Shown piece by piece: positions 54,450-63,539 of a DNA stretch of 64,000 bases (position 1 is its first letter; every line of letters begins with the position of its first letter). Where the stretch lies: contig NZ_JNLE01000003.1 of the NCBI RefSeq assembly GCF_000702945.1, positions 3,271,501 to 3,335,500 on the forward strand, in the 5' to 3' direction. The position numbers and the translations under genes were made by a program. The notes under the pieces were generated by a model. That model had not been told where the DNA came from. It was given only the letters and a program-made list of their open reading frames with translations, and searched no databases. This stretch comes from Clostridium sp. KNHs205. GTDB lineage: Bacteria; Bacillota; Clostridia; Lachnospirales; Lachnospiraceae.

Positions 54450-54510
54450 TAGTATTTATTTCTATTTCCTGAAATGAATTCAAAGTAAAAAAAAATAAAA
54501 AGCATATAAG

Positions 54511-54552
54511 AAGACCACTGCCAGTTTTATTAGTCCGGCAGTGGTCTTTTTG
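54511..54552 (+). terminator. Terminator after dedA
   Basis: AAGACCACTGCC and GGCAGTGGTCTT form a perfect 12-bp stem followed by T residues. Confidence 0.92.
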
Positions 54553-54581
54553 TTGTTATACAGTATTTGGGTTATTAAAAA

Positions 54582-54755
54582 TTAATAAGTCTTATCTTCT
54601 TTTACTTTAAAAGATTCACAATCTGTACCTTCAACTTTAGAGGTATAAGAATCTGATTTTCCTACCATAATCTTATCAAGTGTACAATACTGTTTCTCGC
54701 CTGCATGATATTGACATTCTGTTACACTGCATCCGATGCTTGAATTAATTTCCAT
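54582..54755 (-). CDS. Small DUF1540-type Cys-rich protein
   Basis: The 57-residue reading frame has AAAGGAG at good spacing before its ATG at 54755. Its sequence carries the DUF1540 pattern: C-S-V-T-E-C-Q-Y-H, then Y-C-T-L-D-K-I-M-V-G and T-D-C-E-S-F. Four Cys (10, 14, 24, 47) suggest a metal site. Such proteins are common in Clostridia, several in spore formers, and have no known function. It is too short for usual gene-length limits and could be missed. Confidence 0.85.
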   Translation of the reverse strand: MEINSSIGCSVTECQYHAGEKQYCTLDKIMVGKSDSYTSKVEGTDCESFKVKEDKTY

Positions 54756-54892
54756 TTTAGTAACTCCTTTCTAATAAGCACAATGGCTTTTAGCAATAGA
54801 TTTTAATTTTCATTGCACTAATTAGAATGGTTTTTTTCAAGTTTTTTATTCAGTTACATATTGTTAAAGCAGTAAATTGTTTTATATGTAAA

Positions 54893-56032
54893 TTAAAAAA
54901 TCCGGATTCCGTTAGAATAAACTCGTTCAATCTGATAATTTTTATCCATAATTATGAAATCAGCTTTTTTTCCGATTTCTATTGAACCGGTTAATTTATC
55001 CGCACCTATTGCTCTTGCGGGATACAGGGTAGCACTTAAAATCGCCTGTTCTAATGGTATACCTATTTCCAGTACTTTTAGGAAAGCTTTATAAATAGTT
55101 GTTGTTGAGCCGGCAATGGTACCGTCGTCCAAGGTTGCTTTTCCGTCTTCTACAGTTACCTTCTGGCCGCCTAATTCATAGATACCATCCTCCAGACCGG
55201 CAGCACTCATGGAATCAGAGATTAGGATCAGCTTCTCTGGAACTGCCTTAAACATAAGACGGATCACCGAGGGGTGGATATGAATTCCGTCACATATGAT
55301 TTCAGCATTTACCTCATAGTCTGAGACTGCACCGATTATACCTGGAGCCCGGTGATGAAGTCCATTCATTGCATTGAACAGATGGGTTACATGGCCGGCA
55401 CCAGCTTTAATCGCTTTTACGGCGGTATCGTAATCACAGGAGGTATGGGCCAGAGAAATTACTTTATTTTTACTGTATTTTTCTATAAAGGGTATTGCCC
55501 CCGGAAGATCGGGATCCAGATCAATGATCCTGATTCTGTCACCAGAAAGTGCATTGAGTTCTTCGTATTTTTCTTCGTTAACGGATAAAAGATAGCGGGT
55601 ATCATGAGCGCCTTTTTTGGAAGCTCCTAAAAAAGGGCCTTCCATATTAATACCTATAATACGGCTGCCTCCGGTTCCTTCTTCACAAACTTTTTTAATG
55701 TTTAGCATAGCTCTTTTGTATGTATCGTAGCCAATTGTCATAGTGGTAGCAAGGAGGGAAGTAATGCCGTTAGCTGCATAGAAGGTACACATTTTCTTAA
55801 GTTCTTCCGGTGAAGAAGTGGTAAAATCATAACCGATACAACCGTGGGAGTGAAGCTCGATAAAACCCGGAATAATAAGTTTATCAGTACAGTCTATTGC
55901 AGTATCCGTTGACTCACTGTTCTTATTGTTTATAATCTCTGATAAATTACCGTCTAAGATCTTAAGATCTGCTCTTTGGAAGCTGTCATTAATAAAGACA
56001 GATGCATTTTGAAATAACATATTAATAACCAT
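54893..56032 (-). CDS. nagA: N-acetylglucosamine-6-phosphate deacetylase
   Basis: The 379-residue amidohydrolase removes acetate from GlcNAc-6-phosphate. Metal and substrate motifs are E-L-H-S-H-G-C (near 58), E-G-P-F-L-G, H-T-S, H-L-F-N-A-M and S-D-S-M-S-A-A-G. It follows nagB by 78 bp on the same strand, and the pair turns GlcNAc-6-P into fructose-6-P. Start 56032 or 56020; neither has a strong ribosome site. Confidence 0.93.
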   Translation of the reverse strand: MVINMLFQNASVFINDSFQRADLKILDGNLSEIINNKNSESTDTAIDCTDKLIIPGFIELHSHGCIGYDFTTSSPEELKKMCTFYAANGITSLLATTMTIGYDTYKRAMLNIKKVCEEGTGGSRIIGINMEGPFLGASKKGAHDTRYLLSVNEEKYEELNALSGDRIRIIDLDPDLPGAIPFIEKYSKNKVISLAHTSCDYDTAVKAIKAGAGHVTHLFNAMNGLHHRAPGIIGAVSDYEVNAEIICDGIHIHPSVIRLMFKAVPEKLILISDSMSAAGLEDGIYELGGQKVTVEDGKATLDDGTIAGSTTTIYKAFLKVLEIGIPLEQAILSATLYPARAIGADKLTGSIEIGKKADFIIMDKNYQIERVYSNGIRIF

Positions 56033-56110
56033 GCCTTTCTCATAGCCTGCAAGCCTTGAGCCACAGGAACAAATTTGCGTGTGAAATGTAGTTAGAGAGA
56101 TTTCATAGCA

Positions 56111-56821
56111 TTATTCAAAGGAACAAACAACAGTCAGGTCAGGATGGAATTGCAGGATGGAAGCAGGAACATCGGGAGTTACCGGTCCGAATATGGCCTT
56201 GTGAATTATTTCTTCTTTGTCTGGGCCGTTTGCAATCAAAAGAATTTTTCTTGACTGCATAATGGATTTAATACCCATAGTGATAGCTTTCTTTGGAACT
56301 TCATCAATATTCTTAAAGAAACGTGCATTAGCCTGAAGGGTAGTTTCGTTCAGTTCAACGATGTGAGTAGCTTTTTCAAATGAATTACCCGGTTCATTAA
56401 AACCGATATGTCCGTTATGCCCGATACCTAATACCTGAAGGTCGATTCCGCCTAAGTCAGCTATGAGATTTTCGTAACGAATACATTCTGCTTCTAAGTC
56501 TTGCGCCAGTCCATTAGGAACATGGGTATTTTCTGGTTTGATATTTATATGAGAAAAGAAATGATCGTTCATAAAATATCGGTAGCTCTGAGGATCTTCA
56601 GGTGGTAAACCGCAATACTCATCCAAATTTACAGAAAGAGCGCGGGAAAAATCAAGATCTCCTTTCTTATACCATTCAATAAGCTGTTCGTAGGTCCCAA
56701 CAGGTGTTGAGCCTGTAGCAAGCCCTAAGACGCTGGAAGGCTTAAGGATAACCTGGGCAGAGACCACATTAGCCGCTTTTCTACTTAGATCTTTATAACC
56801 GTTGGCTTTAATCAGATTCAT
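56111..56821 (-). CDS. nagB: Glucosamine-6-phosphate deaminase
   Basis: The 236-residue protein has G-L-A-T-G-S-T-P-V-G-T-Y near 34, N-L-D-E-Y-C-G-L near 65 (catalytic Asp) and G-I-G-H-N-G-H-I-G-F-N-E-P-G near 133. It converts glucosamine-6-P to fructose-6-P and ammonia, so it also releases nitrogen. It is the first gene of nagB-nagA and divergent from nanE-rpiR. Confidence 0.95.
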   Translation of the reverse strand: MNLIKANGYKDLSRKAANVVSAQVILKPSSVLGLATGSTPVGTYEQLIEWYKKGDLDFSRALSVNLDEYCGLPPEDPQSYRYFMNDHFFSHINIKPENTHVPNGLAQDLEAECIRYENLIADLGGIDLQVLGIGHNGHIGFNEPGNSFEKATHIVELNETTLQANARFFKNIDEVPKKAITMGIKSIMQSRKILLIANGPDKEEIIHKAIFGPVTPDVPASILQFHPDLTVVCSFE

Positions 56822-57033
56822 GATAAGTACCTCACAAGGATTTTTTGTAATGAAAGAATTAAGCTCCTGATTGACATTCTTTCATAGTATATCTGATTCT
56901 ATAGTATCCTATGAAATTCTAAAAATCAAGGAAAATAAAAAATATTTTCACTATAAAAAGAAAATTATATTTATTTAAAGAGACAAATTGATATAAGAAA
57001 AAGCTAGGATTTGGGTAATGAGGGTAGATTTTA

Positions 57034-57062
57034 TTGACAGATGAAATATACAAGGATACAAT
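57034..57062 (+). promoter_or_regulatory. Sigma-A promoter of the nanE-rpiR transcript
   Basis: TTGACA (57034-57039), 17 bp and TACAAT (57057-57062). The start codon of nanE is 260 bp further, leaving a long leader. The region 56822-57033 is AT-rich and must hold the nagB promoter on the other strand. Confidence 0.65.
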
Positions 57063-57276
57063 TCTAATATGAAAATATTTTTTACTAAAGTAAGACCCAG
57101 AGTTTAGTAGGTTAATGTGAAAAATAGAATAAGAAAAAAACGCCATATAGAAAAAAGCCATCTGGAAAAAACTAAGCAGTATAAAAAGCGGGTTTATGTG
57201 CCAGGCAGAGTGTTGTAGTAAGAACAGATGATGTTTTTCATATTTATTTGTATGTGTATATGTACCGGGGGACATG

Positions 57277-57306
57277 TGTACCAAGGCACATGTGTACCTT
57301 GGTACA
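57277..57306 (+). promoter_or_regulatory. Inverted-repeat operator before nanE
   Basis: TGTACCAAGG (57277-57286) and CCTTGGTACA (57297-57306) are perfect 10-bp arms, and ACATGTGTACC is repeated directly across them. It lies a few bases before the nanE ribosome site. The RpiR-type regulator two genes on is the natural candidate to bind, or it is an RNA hairpin that hides the ribosome site. Confidence 0.6.
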
Positions 57307-57322
57307 CAGATGGGAGTTAATT

Positions 57323-58024
57323 GTGAAGAAAGAGGAAGTTTTTAAGAAAATCAAAGGTGGATTGATTGTATCCTGCCAGGCATTGCCTGAAGAACCGCTG
57401 CATGGTTCTTATATTATGGCGCGGATGGCTCTGGCAGCAAAAGAAGGCGGGGCCTGCGGTATCAGAGCAAATACACCTGAGGATATTAAATATATCAAAG
57501 AAACCATAGACTTACCCGTTATTGGTCTTACCAAAAGCATCTATATTGACAGTGAGGTATATATTACACCAACCTTAGAAGAAGTAAAAGAGCTTATGAA
57601 GGCTCGTCCGGATATTATTGCATTGGATGCTACAAATCGATTAAGACCTGGGGGTATTTGCCTGAAAGAGTTTTTTTTAAAAATCAAAGAAGAATTTCCG
57701 GATATGTTGTTTATGGCCGATTGTGCCACCTTTGATGACGCTTTGGAAGCATATGGATTAGGCTTTGATATTGTTGGGACCACGCTCTGCGGGTATACGA
57801 ATGAAACCAGAAATGAGAAACTCCCGGCGATTTCACTTATGAAGGAGATGGCTGAAAAACTTCCGGTTCCAGTTATTGCTGAAGGAGGTATCAGTTCGCC
57901 GGAGGAGTTAAAAGAAGCACTTGATACCGGTGTATTTGCAGCGGTAGTGGGTTCTGCCATAACAAGACCCTCTGAAATAACAAAAAGATTTACGAAGGCA
58001 ATTAGAGACAAAGATAGTATTTAG
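57323..58024 (+). CDS. nanE: N-acetylmannosamine-6-phosphate 2-epimerase
   Basis: The 233-residue TIM-barrel protein has G-G-L-I-V-S-C-Q-A-L-P-E-E-P-L at the start, A-L-D-A-T-N-R-L-R-P and V-I-A-E-G-G-I-S-S-P-E-E. It converts ManNAc-6-P into GlcNAc-6-P, feeding NagA and NagB. The GTG at 57323 is preferred because it fits the family N-terminus and GGGAG is six bases ahead; an ATG at 57248 would add 25 atypical residues. No sialic acid lyase is in the window. Confidence 0.92.
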   Translation: MKKEEVFKKIKGGLIVSCQALPEEPLHGSYIMARMALAAKEGGACGIRANTPEDIKYIKETIDLPVIGLTKSIYIDSEVYITPTLEEVKELMKARPDIIALDATNRLRPGGICLKEFFLKIKEEFPDMLFMADCATFDDALEAYGLGFDIVGTTLCGYTNETRNEKLPAISLMKEMAEKLPVPVIAEGGISSPEELKEALDTGVFAAVVGSAITRPSEITKRFTKAIRDKDSI

Positions 58025-58043
58025 AAAAGAATGGGAGGTTGAC

Positions 58044-58895
58044 ATGGCAGGAATACTGGACAGAATAAAAGAGAACTACGCTGGATTTACGAAAGCCGAA
58101 AAAAAGGTGGCAGATTATATATTTGAGAATCCCAGAAAGGTGCTGTATACATCAATCACTGACCTGGCCCAGTATTGTAAGGTGGGAGATACCACAGTAT
58201 TTCGATTCTGTAAAGAATTAAAATTAAACGGATACCAGGATTTTAAAATGCTTCTGGCTCAGGATATTACAAAAATGGGAGAGATAAAGGAACAGGTTGC
58301 AGGTATCATTGAAAGTGGTGATGATACCAGGACAATATGTGAAAAGACTCTGTCTGCACATATGGACGGACTCAAGGAGACTTATCAGCTGCTGGATTAT
58401 GAGCAGGTTGCAAAAGCAGCAGATCTTATGTCAGCTGCCAGACGTATTCATTTCTTCGGAGTAGGCTCTTCGGGAACTATAGCATTAGAAGCTAAGCAGA
58501 AGTTTATGAGAATTATACCCAACGTAGAATTTACAGGAGACGGGCATATGCAGCATATTGCCGCCTCGCTTATGGACTCCAGGGATTTGGCGATTATTTT
58601 TTCCTATTCCGGTTCAACAAAAGATATGATTGAAGTTCATAAGCTTTTAAAGCAAAATGGCTGTCCAACCGTAATCATAACCCATTTTGCCAAAACCGCT
58701 CTCACCTCCCAGGCTGATGCTATTCTTTTATGCGGTTCGAATGAAGGACCTCTGGATGGTGGTGCATCAACCACATCCATTGTACAGCTTTATATATTAG
58801 AAATCTTATATCTTCAGTATTTTGTAAAGCATTATAACCAGTGTACAGAAAACAAGGCAAGGACAACAGAGTCAATTTCCGGAAAACTGTTATAG
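58044..58895 (+). CDS. RpiR-family regulator with SIS domain
   Basis: The 283-residue protein has an N-terminal RpiR helix-turn-helix (K-A-E-K-K-V-A-D-Y-I near 18, V-G-D-T-T-V-F-R-F-C-K) and a C-terminal SIS domain that binds phosphosugars (F-G-V-G-S-S-G-T-I-A near 138, I-I-F-S-Y-S-G-S-T-K-D). It lies 19 bp behind nanE, so it probably senses an amino-sugar phosphate and regulates nanE-rpiR and nagBA. Confidence 0.93.
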   Translation: MAGILDRIKENYAGFTKAEKKVADYIFENPRKVLYTSITDLAQYCKVGDTTVFRFCKELKLNGYQDFKMLLAQDITKMGEIKEQVAGIIESGDDTRTICEKTLSAHMDGLKETYQLLDYEQVAKAADLMSAARRIHFFGVGSSGTIALEAKQKFMRIIPNVEFTGDGHMQHIAASLMDSRDLAIIFSYSGSTKDMIEVHKLLKQNGCPTVIITHFAKTALTSQADAILLCGSNEGPLDGGASTTSIVQLYILEILYLQYFVKHYNQCTENKARTTESISGKLL

Positions 58896-59053
58896 GTAGT
58901 AAAACTTTAAATATTGCACTAATATACAGGAAAAATATTACATGTACATAGTCAATATAATACAAAAATATCTGGACAAACAACTTTATATTGAACATAA
59001 TCTCCATAAATGCTATGATAAAATTGCATAATAATAGATTGGAGATGGAAAAT

Positions 59054-61144
59054 ATGGATATCAGTGTAGAGATTTTTCAAGCAGCATCCATTATTGTTTC
59101 AATCCTTGCCTTTATTGCAGCCTTCTGGCTGTATCGCTGGGTAAACAAGAGGCCTTCTTCCAATGAGCGGATTGCTCAGGTAGGAAAGCTGATACGTAAT
59201 GGTGCAAACACATTTTTAGCGAAGGAATTCAAAGTTTTATCCCGTTTCTGCGGAGTGATCGCAGTTGTTATCTTTCTGTTTTTGCCTGATCCGGTTTGGG
59301 AAGGCAGTCTTTTAGACAATGCACTAATGGCATTGTCCTACATCTTTGGTACTTGTTTTTCTGGAATAGCGGGAAAGGTCGGTATCAGCATTGCCACTAT
59401 TGCAAACATAAAAGCAGCGGAATCTTCTGTCAAAGGTATCAGACCTTCCTTTATGGCAGGTTTTCGCGGTGGAGCAGTAATGGGAATGGCGGTGGTAGGT
59501 TCCAGCCTTCTTGGCGTCACCCTGGTACTACTGCTTACCAATAATACAACAGCCCTTCTTGGCTTCAGTTTCGGTGCCAGCTCAATGGCGCTATTTGCCA
59601 AAGCAGGCGGTGGTATTTTTACTAAGACTGCCGATATCAGCGCTGATCTGGTAGGGAAAGTGGAGCTTGGAATTCCGGAAGATGATCCGAGAAATCCGGC
59701 AGTTATAGCTGATAATGTAGGGGATAATGTGGGTGATGTGGCAGGTATGGGTGCGGATTTATTTGATTCCAACGTAGCCTCCATGGCAGCGGCGCTGGTT
59801 ATGGCAAGCGCTCTGGACAAAAGCAGCGGAGGAAGCAGCAATGCCAGTATGGTTTTCTGTTACAGTGCCTTGGGTCTTCTTGCCTCTATTACAGGCGTAC
59901 TGACAGCAAGGATGAAAGAAGACGGCAATCCCGGCAGGGCGTTAAACAGTAATACTTATGTAACGACTGCACTATATGGCGTACTGACAGCACTTGCTAC
60001 ATATGTATTTAACTTTGAATGGCGTATCTGGTTTGCCAGTGCCATTGGTCTGGCAGTTGGAGTTGTTATTGGTCTTGCCAGTGATTATTTTACCGATGAT
60101 TCCAGAAAACCTGTCCATATGGTTGCTAAAGCCTCAGAAGCAGGACCTGCCTTTACCATTTTATCGGGTATATCTTATGGACTTATGAGTATTCTGCCTT
60201 CCATGATAGGAATTGGTATATCTGCATTGGCAGCTTATAAAATATGCGAACCCTTAGGGGCTGGATATCCCATGTTTGGTATAGCTATGGCTGCTGTAGG
60301 AATGCTGTCCATCGTTGGTATGATTATCTCCAATGATGCCTATGGACCCATTGTTGATAATGCCAGAGGACTTGTTGAAATGGGAGGGCTGGGTGAGAAA
60401 GCCCTGGAAATAACCGATACCCTGGACAGTGCGGGAAATACCGTAAAAGCCGTTACAAAAGGTTTCTCCATAGGAGCTGCAGGACTTACGGTTATTGCCT
60501 TGTTAGGCGCTTTTATCAGTGAAGTGAATACAGCTGCAGTTGAACTTGGCAAACCACTTATAACGGGTTTTGATATTCTAAATCCAACTGTTTTTTTCGG
60601 ACTGTTATTCGGAGCAGCAATACCCCCTTTGTTTTCTGCCATGCTGATGTTAGGTGTGGACAGAAACGCACAGAGAATGGTTGATGAGATACACAGGCAG
60701 TTCAGGGAAATCAAAGGTCTGAAAGAAGGGGAAGACGGTGTTATACCGGAGTATGACAAGTGCATTGAAATAGCTACCCATGGAGCGCTGAAGGAACTGG
60801 TACCGGCCGGCTTAATGACTATTATCGCAACACTTTTAGTTGGATTTATTGGTGGTGTATCAGCTGTAGGCGGATTCATTACGGGAAATATAATAAGCGG
60901 CTTGATTTTTGCCTTATTTATGTCCAACTCAGGCGGCTTATGGGATAATACAAAGAAGTATGTGGAATCAGGGCATCATGGGGGTAAGAATTCTGCTGCT
61001 CATAAATCAGCAGTAGTTGGAGATACAGTGGGAGATCCATTTAAGGACACAGCCGGACCATCTCTGAATACTCAGATAACCGTGGTATCCCTCATTGCTT
61101 CCCTTACTGCTACGGTCTTCCTGACTATCTCCTTGTTTGGCTGA
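59054..61144 (+). CDS. hppA: Membrane-bound proton-pumping pyrophosphatase, K+-independent type
   Basis: The 696-residue protein has about 16 membrane segments and the pyrophosphatase motifs A-D-I-S-A-D-L-V-G-K-V-E, D-N-V-G-D-N-V-G-D-V-A-G-M-G-A-D-L-F and a C-terminal G-D-T-V-G-D-P-F-K-D-T-A-G-P-S. It pumps ions with energy of pyrophosphate. In G-N-T-V-K-A-V-T-K-G the Lys and Thr are at the positions that mark K+-independent H+-pumping enzymes. Start 59054 has GGAG nine bases ahead. Pyrophosphate recycling would save energy in an anaerobe. Confidence 0.94.
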   Translation: MDISVEIFQAASIIVSILAFIAAFWLYRWVNKRPSSNERIAQVGKLIRNGANTFLAKEFKVLSRFCGVIAVVIFLFLPDPVWEGSLLDNALMALSYIFGTCFSGIAGKVGISIATIANIKAAESSVKGIRPSFMAGFRGGAVMGMAVVGSSLLGVTLVLLLTNNTTALLGFSFGASSMALFAKAGGGIFTKTADISADLVGKVELGIPEDDPRNPAVIADNVGDNVGDVAGMGADLFDSNVASMAAALVMASALDKSSGGSSNASMVFCYSALGLLASITGVLTARMKEDGNPGRALNSNTYVTTALYGVLTALATYVFNFEWRIWFASAIGLAVGVVIGLASDYFTDDSRKPVHMVAKASEAGPAFTILSGISYGLMSILPSMIGIGISALAAYKICEPLGAGYPMFGIAMAAVGMLSIVGMIISNDAYGPIVDNARGLVEMGGLGEKALEITDTLDSAGNTVKAVTKGFSIGAAGLTVIALLGAFISEVNTAAVELGKPLITGFDILNPTVFFGLLFGAAIPPLFSAMLMLGVDRNAQRMVDEIHRQFREIKGLKEGEDGVIPEYDKCIEIATHGALKELVPAGLMTIIATLLVGFIGGVSAVGGFITGNIISGLIFALFMSNSGGLWDNTKKYVESGHHGGKNSAAHKSAVVGDTVGDPFKDTAGPSLNTQITVVSLIASLTATVFLTISLFG

Positions 61145-61205
61145 GGCATGAGAAAATCTAGCGGTAATTGTTGTTTTAAGTTTGGATTGAACTCATGAAA
61201 TAAGA

Positions 61206-61274
61206 AAGAAGGGCTTTTTGCTCCGCAGCGGGTAAGTCATTACCAGACTACAGGAGCATAAGCCCTTCTTTTTA
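61206..61274 (+). terminator. Terminator after hppA
   Basis: AGAAGGGCTTTTTGCTCC and GGAGCATAAGCCCTTCTT form a long stem with a T run. It can also stop the convergent gene at 61309. Confidence 0.85.
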
Positions 61275-61308
61275 TCGCATTCTATTATGCTATAAGTATT
61301 TACTTTAA

Positions 61309-62628
61309 TTAAGATGCAGTTCCGATATAAAGCTTAATCTTATCGATTCTCTTTTGTTTAACGGAGATAATCTTAAATACTAAGTTATCAATTTCTATAG
61401 TACGGTCTTCATCATCGCTGGGAATAGCACCCATAGTATCAATGAGGAAACCGGATATGGTATCATAATTTTCAGAAGCAATGCCTAAATCTAATTCTTC
61501 GTTGAGCTCGTCTATTGTAAGCAAGCCATCCAATAAGTAAGTGGAATTGTCGAGCATTTTAATTTTGGGAACATAAATATCGTATTCATCCTCAATATCA
61601 CCCATAACTTCTTCCACCAGATCCTCCATGGTAACAATTCCGGAAAATCCGCCATATTCATCTATCAATACAGCAATATGGTTTTTAGAGACCTGAAGCT
61701 CTTTGAAAAGCTCATAAATATTCTTGCTGTCAGGTACTAAATAAGGCTTAATCAGAATAGAACGCATATTGACATTGCTGTAGCCTACCTTGATAGCTTC
61801 CTTCATATAATCCTTAAAATATAAAATACCGATAACGTTATCAATATCATCCTCATATACCGGGATTCGGGAATATTTTGTGTCCATCAACTTATCTACA
61901 TAGCTTTCTATGGGATCAAGAATATTGATAGCAAAAACATTAACCTTGGGAGTCATGATTTCTTTGGCAAGAGTATCATCAAATTCTATAATGGAATTGA
62001 TCATTTCCCTTTCATTTTCATTTAGTACACCATGTACTTGTCCCTCATCAATTAAAGACTTAATCTCTTCTCTTGATAATATATCCTCCTGAACATTTAC
62101 CTTGGAACCAAATAATTTCATAACCAAATTGGTTGAGAAAGAAAGTAATTTGATAAAAGGTGATGCTACTTTGGATAAAAGGTTAACAGGGCCAATTACA
62201 AACATACTGATTTCTTCTGTTTTCGAAAGAGCAATTCTTTTGGGAACTAATTCACCGAAAACCAATGTAAAGAAAGCAAGTATTATTGTTACAAGGAAAA
62301 AGGAAATTTCATCTCCATATGGAATATGAATTGTTAAAAGAAATTCTCCCAAAGGTCCGGAGAGTCCGGTAGCTGCAGATCCTGCTGAGAAGAAACCGGC
62401 TAAGGTTATGGCAACCTGTATGGTTGATAAGAACTTTGTGGGTTCCTCCATGATCTTCTGCACCAGCTCGGCTTTTTTGTTACCGCCATCAGCGAGCCTC
62501 TTGATTTTGTTTTTGTTTGATGATACCATGGCCATTTCGGCACAGGAAAAAAATGCATTGATAAGTGTTATAACGATTAGTATTAGTATTTGTAAAAAAA
62601 TACTATCCCCGTCAGGGTCAGGATCCAT
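61309..62628 (-). CDS. CNNM/CorC-type membrane protein with CBS domains
   Basis: The 439-residue protein has a DUF21 domain with three to four membrane helices (10-30, 60-80, 100-120), a pair of CBS domains (about 215-330; I-M-T-P-K-V-N-V-F, R-I-P-V-Y-E-D-D and D-E-Y-G-G-F-S-G-I-V-T-M-E-D-L) and a C-terminal CorC_HlyC domain. Proteins of this type are annotated as hemolysins but are thought to take part in magnesium or divalent-cation efflux. AGGAGG lies before the start at 62628. Confidence 0.92.
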   Translation of the reverse strand: MDPDPDGDSIFLQILILIVITLINAFFSCAEMAMVSSNKNKIKRLADGGNKKAELVQKIMEEPTKFLSTIQVAITLAGFFSAGSAATGLSGPLGEFLLTIHIPYGDEISFFLVTIILAFFTLVFGELVPKRIALSKTEEISMFVIGPVNLLSKVASPFIKLLSFSTNLVMKLFGSKVNVQEDILSREEIKSLIDEGQVHGVLNENEREMINSIIEFDDTLAKEIMTPKVNVFAINILDPIESYVDKLMDTKYSRIPVYEDDIDNVIGILYFKDYMKEAIKVGYSNVNMRSILIKPYLVPDSKNIYELFKELQVSKNHIAVLIDEYGGFSGIVTMEDLVEEVMGDIEDEYDIYVPKIKMLDNSTYLLDGLLTIDELNEELDLGIASENYDTISGFLIDTMGAIPSDDEDRTIEIDNLVFKIISVKQKRIDKIKLYIGTAS

Positions 62629-63143
62629 TATGATTATTCCTCCTAAAAAATTTTGTATCTATTATAGCATAGATTAGACAAAATAGCAAGTTTTTAGTAC
62701 TAGTTTCTAAAAAAGACCTGAAAACATAGTAAATACAAGGGGAGTAAATGGAAAAAACTTCTTACTCCTATGCAGAATTTTCACAAGTAAGTGTTTCTTA
62801 TTCAGTACTTAAGAAAATCCGCATAAAATATACTGTAATACTTAAACGATGGCAGACTTCGGATAAGATAGAGGAATTTAGAGATAATAGAGGTTGTGGT
62901 GGTGTATTAATGAATGATAAAAGTGGAATATGGTAATTTATTATGCAAAGCTCCTTATAAAAATAAATGTATTTGTACTTTTATAAACAGGAAAAATTTT
63001 AAGAAGTCCTAATTCTAAATTATTGATAAACACTCTTAAATTTATAGATTGTTTTGTTGTATACAATTATGCGAAGTCTTGAAAAGCCTGTATTTTCAAG
63101 ACTTTCCTTATGTCAAGATAACATTTTGTCTTAAAAAGGCAGG
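62629..63143. other. Intergenic region with hairpin
   Basis: No supported gene. AAGTCTTGAAAA and TTTTCAAGACTT (63074-63105) form a 12-bp stem with a weak T tail. The 17-bp sequence at 63000-63016 is identical to part of the 230-bp palindrome at 47512-47528. A 62-codon frame at 62748-62936 is doubtful. Confidence 0.5.
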
Positions 63144-63172
63144 TTGACAGTACCCACAAAATGGGTTATAAT
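63144..63172 (+). promoter_or_regulatory. Perfect consensus promoter with inverted repeat in the spacer
   Basis: TTGACA (63144-63149), 17 bp and TATAAT (63167-63172). The spacer contains ACCCA-CAAAA-TGGGT, a likely operator between -35 and -10. Confidence 0.85.
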
Positions 63173-63178
63173 CGGAGA

Positions 63179-63539
63179 GAAAGTAAGCGTTTACAAAAAT
63201 GGCTGATTTAAGCGGTTTTTCAGGAAAAATGCATACTTCTTATTGAATTGAAAACTGGTGAATAAAGACGGCAGACAGGTTAATTACATGTTGACAAGTA
63301 CAGCAGACAGCAAGAAGCAGCTTTATGGTAAGTTGTAGGAAGCCGGTGTCCATAAGTACATAGGAGATCGGGTTTAATAAATGTTGGAAGGTACTATGCT
63401 AGACGGCTCTGGGATACTGCATATGTCAATTCAGGAAACGCTTCGGGCGTGAATGCTGTATAAATTGACACAACAGATAAAGGAACAGGCTGAGATAGCA
63501 GATAGCCAGAAATGGCATATAGCTAGAAAGGATGATTAG
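63179..63539 (+). ncRNA. Long structured leader RNA of unknown class
   Basis: About 360 non-coding bases lie between the promoter and the next start codon. A strongly structured part is TGTCAATT (63424-63431) with AATTGACA (63463-63470), enclosing ACGC-TTCGG-GCGT (63438-63450). I do not recognise a known riboswitch core, and no terminator follows. It may be a regulatory leader or a separate RNA gene. Confidence 0.45.

Noticed and set aside
62748..62936. 62-codon frame with GGGGAG upstream
   Set aside because: No recognisable motif and odd composition; located in a gap with repeat remnants. Not called as a gene.
63179..63539. Known riboswitch or 6S RNA in the long leader
   Set aside because: No cobalamin, T-box, ydaO, ykkC or other core could be matched by eye; left as unknown structured leader.
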